A program made the position numbers and the translations under genes. A model generated the notes under the pieces. That model did not search any database. It was not told the origin of the DNA and saw only the letters and a list, made by a program, of their open reading frames with translations. This document shows, piece after piece, positions 37,601 to 49,600 of a stretch of DNA of 64,000 nt. Position 1 is the stretch's first letter; each line of letters opens with the position of its first letter. The stretch is taken from positions 682,001 to 746,000 of the forward strand of contig NW_019091461.1 in NCBI RefSeq assembly GCF_001949145.1, in the 5' to 3' direction. This stretch comes from Acanthaster planci (lineage: Eukaryota > Echinodermata > Asteroidea > Valvatida > Acanthasteridae).

Positions 37601-40600
37601 CACGTATGAGAAGGCGGACCCGGTGACAATATTAAACGAGGGAGGGAAAAGCCGGCTGAGGGCCAAAAAAAAAAAAAAAAAAAGAATCAATACCTGCTGA
37701 TAAGAGCCTACTGACATTCCGGCATGAGGGGGGCTTTAATCCAGCGAGTGAAGTGAAATGATGGCGAGCATAACAGTGATAGGTGAGGAGGGGGGGGGTT
37801 TCGGATCAATACCTTTGCCGTCAAGCACGTCTGATCTATACATCTGCCTTACCAGGCATTGGGGTGTGGATCTCCCTTGTCTCTAAGACCCTCCAAGAAA
37901 CCCTTGTGGTTGGACAGCTGACCACCCGCTATCCTCCCCCCCTTCAACCCTACAGAGTCAGTTTGCAGTAGCAGTTTGAAAGAGCCATCACTTTCATAAC
38001 AGATGTCAGTTTCCTTTCATCCTTGTCCTCTGCCTGGAGAGATGTCAATTTCTTTTAATCCCCCTCTCTTGCCAGGATGGGTTTTGACAGTGGATGGTCA
38101 GACTGCTGGAAGCTGTGCATTGAGGTCTTGGCGCACACCATGTAATGGACAATGAATGTTTCTGTTGTTGGCATGATAAGCAACAATCAGTTTTGAGCGA
38201 CTGACGCCTTCAATGCTCAAACAAATGCTTGAGGATGGAGAGTGACTCTTGGCAAGCGCATATCTAGAATCAATGATTTTTACGGGGGGGGGGCATTTTC
38301 TTTGGTTAGCCAAAAAATTGGGAGAATTTCTTCAGAGACCCTTTGTGACCTCTCTGAGGGCTGAGGCTAGAATTGGGGCTTAGATGCTTTGGAAAGGATG
38401 GGGGAATGAAATATTGTAGCCCCAGAAATTTCCTCTAAGAATCTTAGTATTTTTTCAAACAAAAAGAAACTTGTGCTGGGGGGGAGAAGGTATTCCCCTC
38501 AATGCGTTACACATTCATGTGTTTAAAAATAGGGAAATCGTGCTTGAAAAAACTGACAGTGATACCGGGGAGGTGTAATCAGCACTAACCAGAAAGTTCA
38601 AGGCACAGTAATGGTAATTGCCTCATGCATGTACATGTACCAAATTTATACTATCACCATATTCTACACCTACACGTATGCGCCTACAGCACAGTGATGC
38701 GGTAAGCACATGGCTGCACAACACATGCACATCACACACACATTGTACATAGTGTATGGATTACACCTGTACATAAGATAAATTGCTGCGCGTGGAAAGG
38801 TTAACAGCCTACGTGCATACATGTACATGTTATCAAATGATTATCCAAGTTGGGTCATGCCATCTGTATTGTGTTCAATGACTCCATGTCTCCATGTCTG
38901 AACATTAAAAGATTAGTGTCCACTTAAGGCAGAGGAGCAATTTTCCTGCAGCTCTCTTTCTGTGGCAGTGTGCACTGACGACTCAACATAATAATGAGTG
39001 TAGGTTGGGGGTGTAACCATTGACTACTCAAAGGGGTGTCTCTGACATGATTCTGTTATCAGGACATGTACACGTACGTGCAAAAATGACAACTCGGCAA
39101 ACTCACCTGATTTACGTCTTGAGAATCTGTTTCTTGGAAGCTCTGCAGAGGGGAAGAAGTTAAAAAAAAAAAGAAAAGACAGTTAGCGTGAACGGATGTC
39201 ATCAAACGTACAGGTAGTTGCAGGTAAATCTACTCGTGCACACTGTAACTTCTCTCATCCATACAGTTCTGTTAGGGTGAACATACAGGCCTCTGTGCAA
39301 GTAATTTCAAGAGGGCTTCCTTGATCTACACCTTTCTTTTTTTTTATAACAGCTTTAGTGAACAATAGTCCATGAGGCATGATACATTACATCAACTCAA
39401 ATACAGTCAGTAATGCACTACAAGTGATTACCTCATGGCCCAATCACTGGTTCACAGTGGCATTAACTAAAAAGGAATATTCTTGAGTAAATCTAATTGT
39501 ACAAGTGAAAGAGTGTACCTCCCGAACATACATACATGTGCATGACATGCATGTACATGTACAGACACATACTGGTACATGTACCAACATGTACGTATCA
39601 TATTTTCATCTTCAATCATGGCACTGACACAAGATCGATACCTTTTCGGGGTACAAGTCAGAGAGTACATAAAATAAGGCATAAATTGGAAGGGAAACAG
39701 TTATCAACAGTTGTACACGTGCAGAGAAGTACCAGCAGGTACTGTGCGTGTACATGTGCGGAATACCGCGTTTTCAAATATTTCTAACAATGAGTGAACT
39801 TGAGCGCTGGTTAGCCCATGTCTGAAACTGCTGATCCTGTGAACATGCAGGGCGAGTGACTGATACAATATTAATAATGACGGACTGGCAGCGATTGTCG
39901 ACCAAAGGATTACGCTGAAAGTAGCCATGGTAGCTCTCTGGGGAAAAGAGGAGACAATATTGTGTAGTTGGGTTGAATGATGACGGCAGATGCTGTGACA
40001 GACTATTAATATCAGTTATAGTCTGTCCCTGCGCTAAACTTGCCGAGTCCACGGTGGCAATCTTAAAATGTCCGTTAAGCCAATATCATGCACAAATACT
40101 ATGTGTGGGCTGGTAAAGTTTAGTTTGATTAATTTGTAAGTTTTTTCCATCAGGAAATTGTAAGGAAACACTAGCTGCTTTCTGACCTTTTCATGTTTTT
40201 TTTTCAAGAATCAATGTAGCAGTGACTCGATCCGGGGATCCTGACATCACTTTTAAGATGCCTTTAGGAAGAAGTGTGAAACGTCTATAGGTCCTCAGCA
40301 GTACAGTGCTCATGTAATTCACACAATGTTAGCTAATCTTCTTTGATTCAAAATTAACAGAGTACTTTAATCCTAACTCCATTTCCTTCTGGTGTTGAAC
40401 TACCATCCTGGTCTGATCATCTTTAAAACTTGATTTGTAAGCTCAAAATTGAATTTCAACATATGTACGTACACTCAGATTACAACAAAAACAAAGTCTC
40501 AGGTGACACTTATGAACAGGGTAAATGTCACTAACTTGAACATGAAAACATGGTAATTGTGGCATTAGCCCGAGGTGTTTGGGTCAGGAGGGACTGGATA

Positions 40601-43600
40601 TGAAGCACAACAGTACGCAGCCGCATCCATGCATAAAAAAAGAAGGGGAAAAAAGATGTTTTCATCATTGTTTTCAGTTCTTCTCCTCATTTCCCCACAG
40701 AATCCATGACAGAGGGGCAGGAAACTGGCAGCAATATCAACGTTGAATCCTGCTGTCCTGGGGGCAAGAAAAGTGCCTGATCACTATCGCAGACGTACGT
40801 GTACGTGACGTGACAAATCTCCATAAGCTGTGTTGGCTACTTTCTTGCCGGTCTGCAGCTCTGTTGTTTGTGTTAGAACTTGGGCTAAGGAAGTCAGGGA
40901 GAAAACAGGGGCTAATCTGAAAAGGCTGCTTAGTCTAGGTTCCAAGGTGTCAGTGGGCTTATTTATTTGATTTGTGGGTGAAATTTATCAGATGTGGTAA
41001 CACCATTTCGTGGCGGTGAGTTTGCAAACCAAGTAAATAGCAATAGTTGCCCAGTGGCAAAAACATGTTACCAGCTGAAATGTCATGCTGTAGTGATGTC
41101 CATTGGTTCCGACTGGTTCACAGGTGTTTTCTACTTAGGCCGCATTTAAAAATCACTTGGTAGTGGCTGGAAATTACACGCAACTCTATGGCAACTGGCC
41201 GGGGTCACTACCATAGACTTGAGTGTAATTTCAGGCCACAGCTAAGTTCCTCGGACACGGCCTTCGTGCATTTGGATAGCTATAATTTGCCTCTTTAACG
41301 TCTTGGTGAAATTGGGCTCTGATCAAAGCCCACTAGACAGACGAAGGTGGGAACTTTTGAAAAAAAAAAAAAAGGTAATCAACTCCATCTACACCACGTG
41401 GTGGCAAACTGACACAAATCACCCAGGCTTGACAGGAGGAGAAGCTTGATTAGAAATGAGAGCAATTAGGTCCCCCCCAAAAGACCTTTACTTGGTTGTA
41501 ACTTCAACCATCCTTGCACAGTGCAGACTACCTTGCACTTTAAGAAACCACCCGTGAATATCACCAAAAATACCGACCAAAACTACACGCAGTGCAGGTC
41601 ATGTACCAGTAACCTTTGAGTTAATCAAGCTGCCAAGACTCAGTAACAGCTGATGGCAGTGCTGGCTAGAACTGATGAAGTGTACACGTACATGTACATG
41701 TAGCCATCAAAGCTTCCTACACTGTCCAACTGCACTGATTCAAATTTTACAGCACTGAGGGGTAAGCACCCAATTTCTTCATTGTTTCAAATATGACTGG
41801 CTGATCTTAAAGGGGGTCATCCTCAACACCTGCACATGTTTAAAAAAATTATGCAAGAGGCATGAGTGGATACTAATGATTAAACTTACGGTAAATAAAA
41901 CGAACACAAAAACAAACAAAAACTGGCTTTTTATCCAAAGCTTTTTATTTGAAAAGGATAACGTGTGCATATCTGCCGCTTATCTGCATGCACAACATGG
42001 AACGTAATGTATAACATGGGTAAAGTTGAGTGAAATTCTAGAGGGTTCAATTTCTGGTATTTTCCAGTGTCCACTTTTACCTGGGGAAAAAAAATTGCAT
42101 GCGCTTCAAGGGTGAAAGAATACAGATGAAAGGGAACAGAATGCTTTAAATAATATTGGCCAGGGGTTGGGGGCAGCAAAAGCAGGAGATTTGCCACTTC
42201 TGTCATTATCTCCAAAGATTCTTCCTCAATTAAACGGATTTCAAATGAACTAACACATGTAATGGAGACAAATGCCTGAGGCAGCACAGCCGAGTCTGCG
42301 CTTCCAACAGGGGACAAAACAGCATGCTGCATATTATCCATACATCAGGAAGATTAAGCGCTTCCAGTATCCCTGACACTTTAAAATTAACTACTGCTAG
42401 TTTCATCTGTTATGTCAATCTTGTAGCTACATGTATGCACTTGTACCATCCAGTTTCAGATTCTGTTCTTAACCTTGGAACAGTTGAGCATTATGATCGC
42501 AACCAGCTGAATGTATAGGTGCCGAGTGTGAGCATAACTGTAATCTAGGTTTGGAATCAGATTTAGCTTTTAGAAGGGGAAGTATATTACATGTATGTGT
42601 GTTCTGCTGGTCTAAAGTTAAATACAAAGCAGTGCCAACCCTTGCGATGTCAGAAACAAAGACGGAAAAGAAAGCGGTCTACAGGGCTGTGCCAAACATC
42701 CGAATATTCGATCGATTATCAAATATTCAAATATTTTTTTCCGAATTTGAATATTCAAATGCAAAATTCATGGAAAGGAAGGGAGAACTTTCTTTTGTTT
42801 AAAATAAGAACAAAACTGCACTATGGAGGCTTGTTTCAAGCAGATTCAAATGAAAAGCGACAGAATATTATCTTACAATTTAAAAAGTGAATTATTCTTT
42901 AAAAATATAAAAGGGATATTTTTATCACGGCAAGAAGTATTGTTCGTCTGTAAAATCATGCTAAATCGTGGCTGGAGATACTCCTAGAAGTGAGAAGCTA
43001 ATGTATTGATTATAATGTACAATTGTGTGTGTTAGTGCAACTGATTGGTGTACATGTACATGCATGGTTTGTTCATCAACAATCATATTTGGATATTCAA
43101 TTAATTGAAGGTTGTATATTCGAAAAGTGAATTATTCGTATTGACTCAGCCCTACAGGTATACAATGTAATGACATTATGTCCTGTAGATCTATATACAC
43201 ATGTATCTTAAATCCTGGGGCCAATTTCATAGAGCTGCTTAAGCACAAAATTTGCTTAAGCGGGAAAAAACTTTGCTTAATAAACAAAAGTTACCAGCTC
43301 AAACTCGATCTGATTGTCATGCTAACCAAAAAACAGCTAAATATGATCCCCAAACACTATACATCACACAGAATTTTGGCTAGTTACTGTACCTGATTAT
43401 CAAGTAAGGTTTTTTTCGTGCAAATTTTGTGCTTAAGCAGCCCTATGAAATTGGCCCCTGCTTGAAAGAAAAAAAGAAAAAAGCCTTCTGTGCTTGCAGA
43501 GTCAGCTGCTGAAGTCATTGAAACAGTACCACAATACTAAACTGTAGCCCTGCTCTAATTCAAGTTAAAATTACAATTCCTCAATTGAAAGGAAATAACC

Positions 43601-46600
43601 AATTTACCACCTTAAAAAAACCACCTCCCCCCCAAAAAGTTCTCCAAATACAGTTGTACATATATTCACAAACACACACAACCTATTTAATTCTTCAAAA
43701 AGGTTAATAAAATTCCAATTCATTATACAATGCTCCACTTGTTCATCCTTTTGCACTTGACCACGGTGCACTTTGTAACTTTTTACAAAAGCCAACCCAC
43801 TGTGAATGAAAAACTATGATAATACATGTGTATATGCCTGCGCTTGTCGACCTGCCATACTCTGACAAGTGTACAGCAGTGTACAACCAGTGCAACCCGA
43901 AAGATAAGACCAGCCCAGTGAGGGCAAAGGCTGACGCAATTACCCCTGGGGTATGTGAAGAAAACAAACTGAAATAAATCGGTCAACACAAAACCCTAAC
44001 ACAATATAGAGTCAATGTTTACCATGTTCTCCATGGGTCAGGGAAAAAAAAAAAAGAGAGGGGCGTGCCTGTAAAGGGATACAGAAGAAGCAAGATGTTG
44101 CAGATGAGGTCAAACAAACAGACTGCACTTCATGTGGAGAAAGAATGTGGAGAACACCACCTCAGATTAACAAACACCCTTCTCATAGTATTTAATTAAG
44201 TGACTGATTATGTAATCTGGTGAACTTGATTACTGGCTTGCAGCAAAAAGGGGCCAAACCCCTTCAGTGTCATCTAAATGAATCAGTTCACATGCTCAAG
44301 AGTTGTCTTGTGAACAGTGTGCAAATGAACTGCTTGTGAATGTGTACTTTGTAAAGGATACTGGGCAATTATTTGAATATACATGTAGGTAATTCCAGAA
44401 TTTAGGGGTCCATTTCTTTGTGTCCCTGTCACATCTGACGTATGATTTTGTAAGTCCAGAACACATTTTCTAATTTCCAAGAGTGATGAATTAGTGCAAA
44501 TTACCTGCCAAACAAATAGTAATACATGTAGTTTGAAATCAATTCTGGTGATATGTCCAATAACAAAGGTCGGATGTAACAGGGACACAAAAATGTCAAA
44601 CTTTTCGACCCCTAATTTCTGGATTTACCCATAAACGAATGCTCGATAATTTTGTTACTTCAAATTCAACTTTGGCAAATTTTCCTTTTGTCCCATCTTG
44701 AATCACAACCTGGTAACATTAAAACCAAGGCAACATGTATTTTTCCTTCTGAGAGCAGCTTGTGCCGTTGTGCCAAGATTTCCCAAGGGAAGTGAAGAAA
44801 TTCAACTTGATGTGTTGTTTGGAAAGAGCAACAAATTTTAACTCTAGTGCGTGCAAAGTGGAATACAAAAGTGGAGCTGGTCACGGTAATGTCCGAGATA
44901 GAAAAGGAACACTATGGGCAACTCTTGTTTCACCAGTGCATGTAACTTCAATTCAGAGAAAAAAATAACACCCCTTGAGAGTGGTTAATTTGGTCAGAAT
45001 TCAGCCGGAAGGGGGGCGGTCATTTTTCTGCCTGAAGCCTACATGTACCTGCACCAGTTAACGGCAAGTTGATGCAGATAAGGAGCAGGAATAACACGTT
45101 TTTGTAACGGCAAGATAGTGCTTCCAAACGCAAGTAGGAAACCTAGGATTTTGTGACTCAGAATGCCAGAAAAGATTAGTAATTCAGGGATTCTTGGATA
45201 TTACTGCTGAAAGCCTGAACAGAATGACACAATAAAGTCAAACGGATAATTTGTGATTCACAAAACACAACAAAAAAAAAAGGGCAGCCTGAGGATTCAA
45301 GATGAGGAAGTCCCCTGATAAATGTCTTGTGGGGAAAGAGATAAATAATGCTGCTACAGTAACTGCTTGCTGTCTACCAAGACCTAAAATATGTACGAAA
45401 AAAAAAGTCAGACTTTGAGAACCTAATGTTTTGATCGTAGCTAAATCTTTCTCAAAGGCAAAGAGCAAAAACAAAGATATAATTAATTTCCCTACAAAAG
45501 CAATACCAACATGTGAATCTGCAGGCATCATTTCCAGCAGAAGCATTCTGTAAAGCTTAAATATATAAATCATACAAAATACTGAACCCAGTTTGTGTGC
45601 ATTTCAAATGACTGTTTTTTTAGTTACTACTTCTTAGAGAGGGTCTTAATAGCAGGATACTAACAGCCCAATGGGTACAGGAGCATCTGCTTATAAACCT
45701 GTTCAATGGCAAACAACCTGTTGAAAGCCCAGGTGCATGCACATAGTACACAGAAAACACAGGTTGTTGAAAAAAATGCAGTACATGTACAAGTACATGG
45801 AGTTCTGCAATCACAAGATCCAGACTTTTCCTACCTCCATAAGAATTCCTTCCAGAGCAGGCTTGTTTTCTTCATTCAGACAACAAAACAGTATACATAC
45901 CGTTACCAGTTAAGTTCTCAATGCATTTGTTATCAGTCGGACTGGATTTGCCTGGCAAACTTACACAAGTGCTTCATTAACTGCCCAGAGGAAAGAAAGC
46001 AAGGGGCCAACTGTATCTAGGTAACGTAGTCATGAGATCCTTACCGGGTGATGACTCTGCCGAGCCGCCGCTGCCTTCTTGGTCGCGGCTCATACTCGCA
46101 AATAAATAATTCACCTTGGAACGTGGCTGGTAGCTGGTTTGATCCAATTTCGCTCAGCGCATCTGTTTCTGTGCCATGGACAGCTCCGTGTTTATTAGCC
46201 TTGGCTGTACGCATGTGCGTAGGCTAGACACACGCACAGTATACATCCACCTGTGCACGCTCGGGCAGTGCAGGCAGTGTCTGGCTTCTGTGTTGGCCCT
46301 GTGTATTATGTATGCTGTTCAGAGCAGTATAGTGCACTCTCCCAGCGCATATCAGATAGAGTGATTAATCCCTCCCACCCTAATACTCCAGAAAGGCAGT
46401 TATCTCAAATTCTTATCTGTTATTTTTTTGGTGTGTGTGATATGTATTGTACATGTGTGTTTGTGTAGATTCTGCCCAGTCCCAGAGACTCCATGCATAT
46501 TGCCAGCGAGCATAAAAAATGCCCGACGACAGTATGTACATGTAAACCTCCATCTGCTGGCCTCTCGGGTGGAGAGTGATCCACCACAAATGCAAATCAT

Positions 46601-49600
46601 GTTCCTAGGCTGGCCCTTCCCTGTTTTAAAATTCAAACGATATCTTTCATCAATCCGTGGTGGGCAGCTCAATATTCACTTCTTCTTTACACACTGCCCG
46701 GCTGAGCCTGCAGAGTGCAGCTGAGGTGGTGGTGACAAAAAAGTTAGCCTGTGACCCCCATATTCAAATCAGCTCTTGTTTAAGGCACCTGATTGGTCTA
46801 ATTTTCTTGACAAATGACATGGTTACTGGACACAATCTGGAGCACATCCCTCTTTGAGGGTTCAGTCCACTTATTCAAGCCCCATTGAAAACAGTGTAAA
46901 ATCAGCACTGTTCAGGGCCCAATAACATGCTTACCAACATCCCTGAGATTTCAGAAACACAAATGAAATTATTGTCTAGTCCCTAATCTTTCAATTTCTT
47001 TTCAATTTTTTGTGGGTTAACCAATTACATTTTTAATTATTCCCTCAAAACAAAATCAACCCCCGAAAAGTGATTTTTCCAAAGTCCGATTTTTCAAGTG
47101 GCAAACCTCAACTTTCTCAGGCACTTACGACCATTTTTCAACCGTAGTTTTTAGCCATTCTGCTCTCATATGAAAGCTCAAAGACCAAGGGAGTTGATCC
47201 TGGCAAGGATTTACACAATCTCACCATTTTGGGGGCCAAACAATCTCCTTTTTCAAAAGATACTGTGGGGGCACTTTTAATGCTAATGAGCTGGCCAGAA
47301 ATTCTCACTTGAATTAGTGGTCTTCACCCTTAAATGCAGAAATACTGCACATGTACATGTACATGCACACTGTCTTGGATTAGTACTAGAAGAGTAGACT
47401 AGTGCACAATCACAGTGCATGTACAGTACGTACATGTACATGTACACATGTACATGTGTATCATCTGAAAAGATTACAAGTAAATACTGCACAGCTTTGA
47501 AAGCAGCCAATTAAAAAACACTTGACTTTTGGTTACAAGTGCTCATTAAAGGAAAGCATCCCACTCTGATTCAAAAAAATTGCTTTCTAAAGAGCTAATT
47601 ACAAATTGGCTATGCTTTTGTAATTTTCCCCTTTGATGTCTGTACAGATGCAGAAAATGGAGAGCAGTGATGGAAGGAGATGTTTGAAAATGTTTTAAAA
47701 ATCCACCAAAGAAATTAGGTTGAAAAGTGGGGGGAAAATAGGGCCGAAGCCTACCCATTCTTATTCTCCACCTGGTTAACCCTTTGCCTTCGAGGGCTTT
47801 GACTTTTGACACTTTGAGGGCTTTACTCAAGACACGCAAGTGCATGTTCGCTATGTCAGAGAAGAGTCAACTGTCAACACAACTGTCCTGCAGTTGGTGT
47901 TGGCATTAAAAGTTTGCCTCGAGCACTAACAAACAATCGGGCATTCCTCACTGAAAACGTGCGGCCTCATGACCGTTGCATGCACTTGCTCTTTGCATGA
48001 GAGGGGACTTTCAAACAACATGTACTCAAAATGGCTAACGTCTTTAAAATTGCTTCCAAAGTGGTGGACCATCACTACAGTGGATTAAAACTTTTTAAAA
48101 GGAAAAGGTTTACCTGATGAGACACGGTTAAAATTTACAGGAGTGGGATCAAAATCCCTCGCATCACTCACACATGTACATGTACACCCAGCGCCCGACT
48201 ATTATCACCCATGAAAGCTTCTGAGTTGTCTCCCATAGTAGCTTCACACTGATCTCTGTTGTATTGCTTTCTACTAATACTTGCAAGGCTTCCTAGGATG
48301 AACTTTTAAACCTCAACCCATTGATAGGATGGCAGGGGATATACGGGTGTGCCCTCACCAGCTACGTCTCTGACAGAAAGGAGAGGTCTTTAACAAAGAA
48401 GCATGCTCAGTTCACAATGAGGGTAACATTCCTTTCAAGACTGCACGAATTTAATGATGTATCTTCAGTCTGAGCGACTTGCACTCACAACAACCCTTAC
48501 AGTTGTCATTGCTTTTAAAGAGTCCTTCTTTGTGACTGTTTTTTTTTTCAGTTGTTTGTGAATAAAGAAATCATAATCCCTACTGATAACAGACCTCTTG
48601 GGATTTTCAAGTGGTTGCCAGCGGACATCATCCACATGAAGGAAAACATCACAGTTCAGCCTCTAGGCAACCCCACTGAAAGATCAACCTTTCATGTACA
48701 TACATGTAATTTATGAAACTCTCTAATTGAATCACACAAATGAAGCTAAATTTTGGAGAGAAATTTAAAAGTAATACTGTAACGGAATCCATGAAGGACC
48801 CTGATGTGTTACAATACTCTATTGTGTTTTATTTGCTTGTCAATGGTGTTTGTGCATGTATGATATGCAAACTGTAAATAATCTGTATTTTTAATATTTT
48901 ATTTGAATTATTTTTGTGTTCAGACTGACAGTATAATTTACTGGTTAATTCTTTGTAGCCTTCAGAAGACCTTTTCAATCATCCTATTTTCAGTCCTTGC
49001 ACTGACGGATGAAATAAAAATAACCAAACTACCAGAGTTGTTTAGCTTCAAACAAAATATCACAGAAGATGAATAAGTACTAGCTCGAACTCAAAGCGAG
49101 GTTGAGCTGGACGCAGAAAATGACAATGACTGAAGAGACTCAGGTGGTCCAAGTTTACCTTGTGTTAAAGCAAACAAGCACTGGCTGTGTAACACCTAAA
49201 TGCCAAGTATAGGTCAATCGTGCATGGTACCGTACATGTACACGTACATACATGTAATGCAGAATTTACATGTATAATGTACATTACATGTACATGTGTA
49301 CAGTGCATGTATGTATTGTCAGCCAGGATGTTACATGTATCTGCTGTAAGTTTGAGTGGAGTTGGCAAATAGCGTTTGTCACCCAAGTGCTTGTTTGGAG
49401 AACCAACAAAACTGTCCATGTTACATCAAGTTTACTCCATGAGCGTACATGTACATACATGTTGGCCAGAGAGAAGCATTCTTCAGTTGACAGACTGGCT
49501 GGAATGGCACGCACCCACTCAAACCTTGGTCACAATCATTCACAACACAGCGAATGTTTAACCAGTCCCAGTGACCTTTTACTTTTTCATGAGCGTAGTC

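Larger units (their letters stand above)
33239..39106 (-). other. PRKAR2 introns between exons 2 and 4
   Basis: Exon 3 lies inside. TGTACATG tracts begin at about 36.0 kb and continue to the right. A(n) and G(n) homopolymers occur near 37665 and 38285. No other gene was seen. Confidence 0.45.
39143..46044 (-). other. PRKAR2 intron between exon 1b and exon 2
   Basis: Contains two adjacent small DNA elements (42.68-43.15 and 43.22-43.46 kb). No exon was recognised. Confidence 0.5.

Noticed and set aside
45238-45573. 111-codon minus-strand frame rich in Phe and Leu
   Set aside because: An AT-rich intron naturally yields hydrophobic frames; no start context or splice support.
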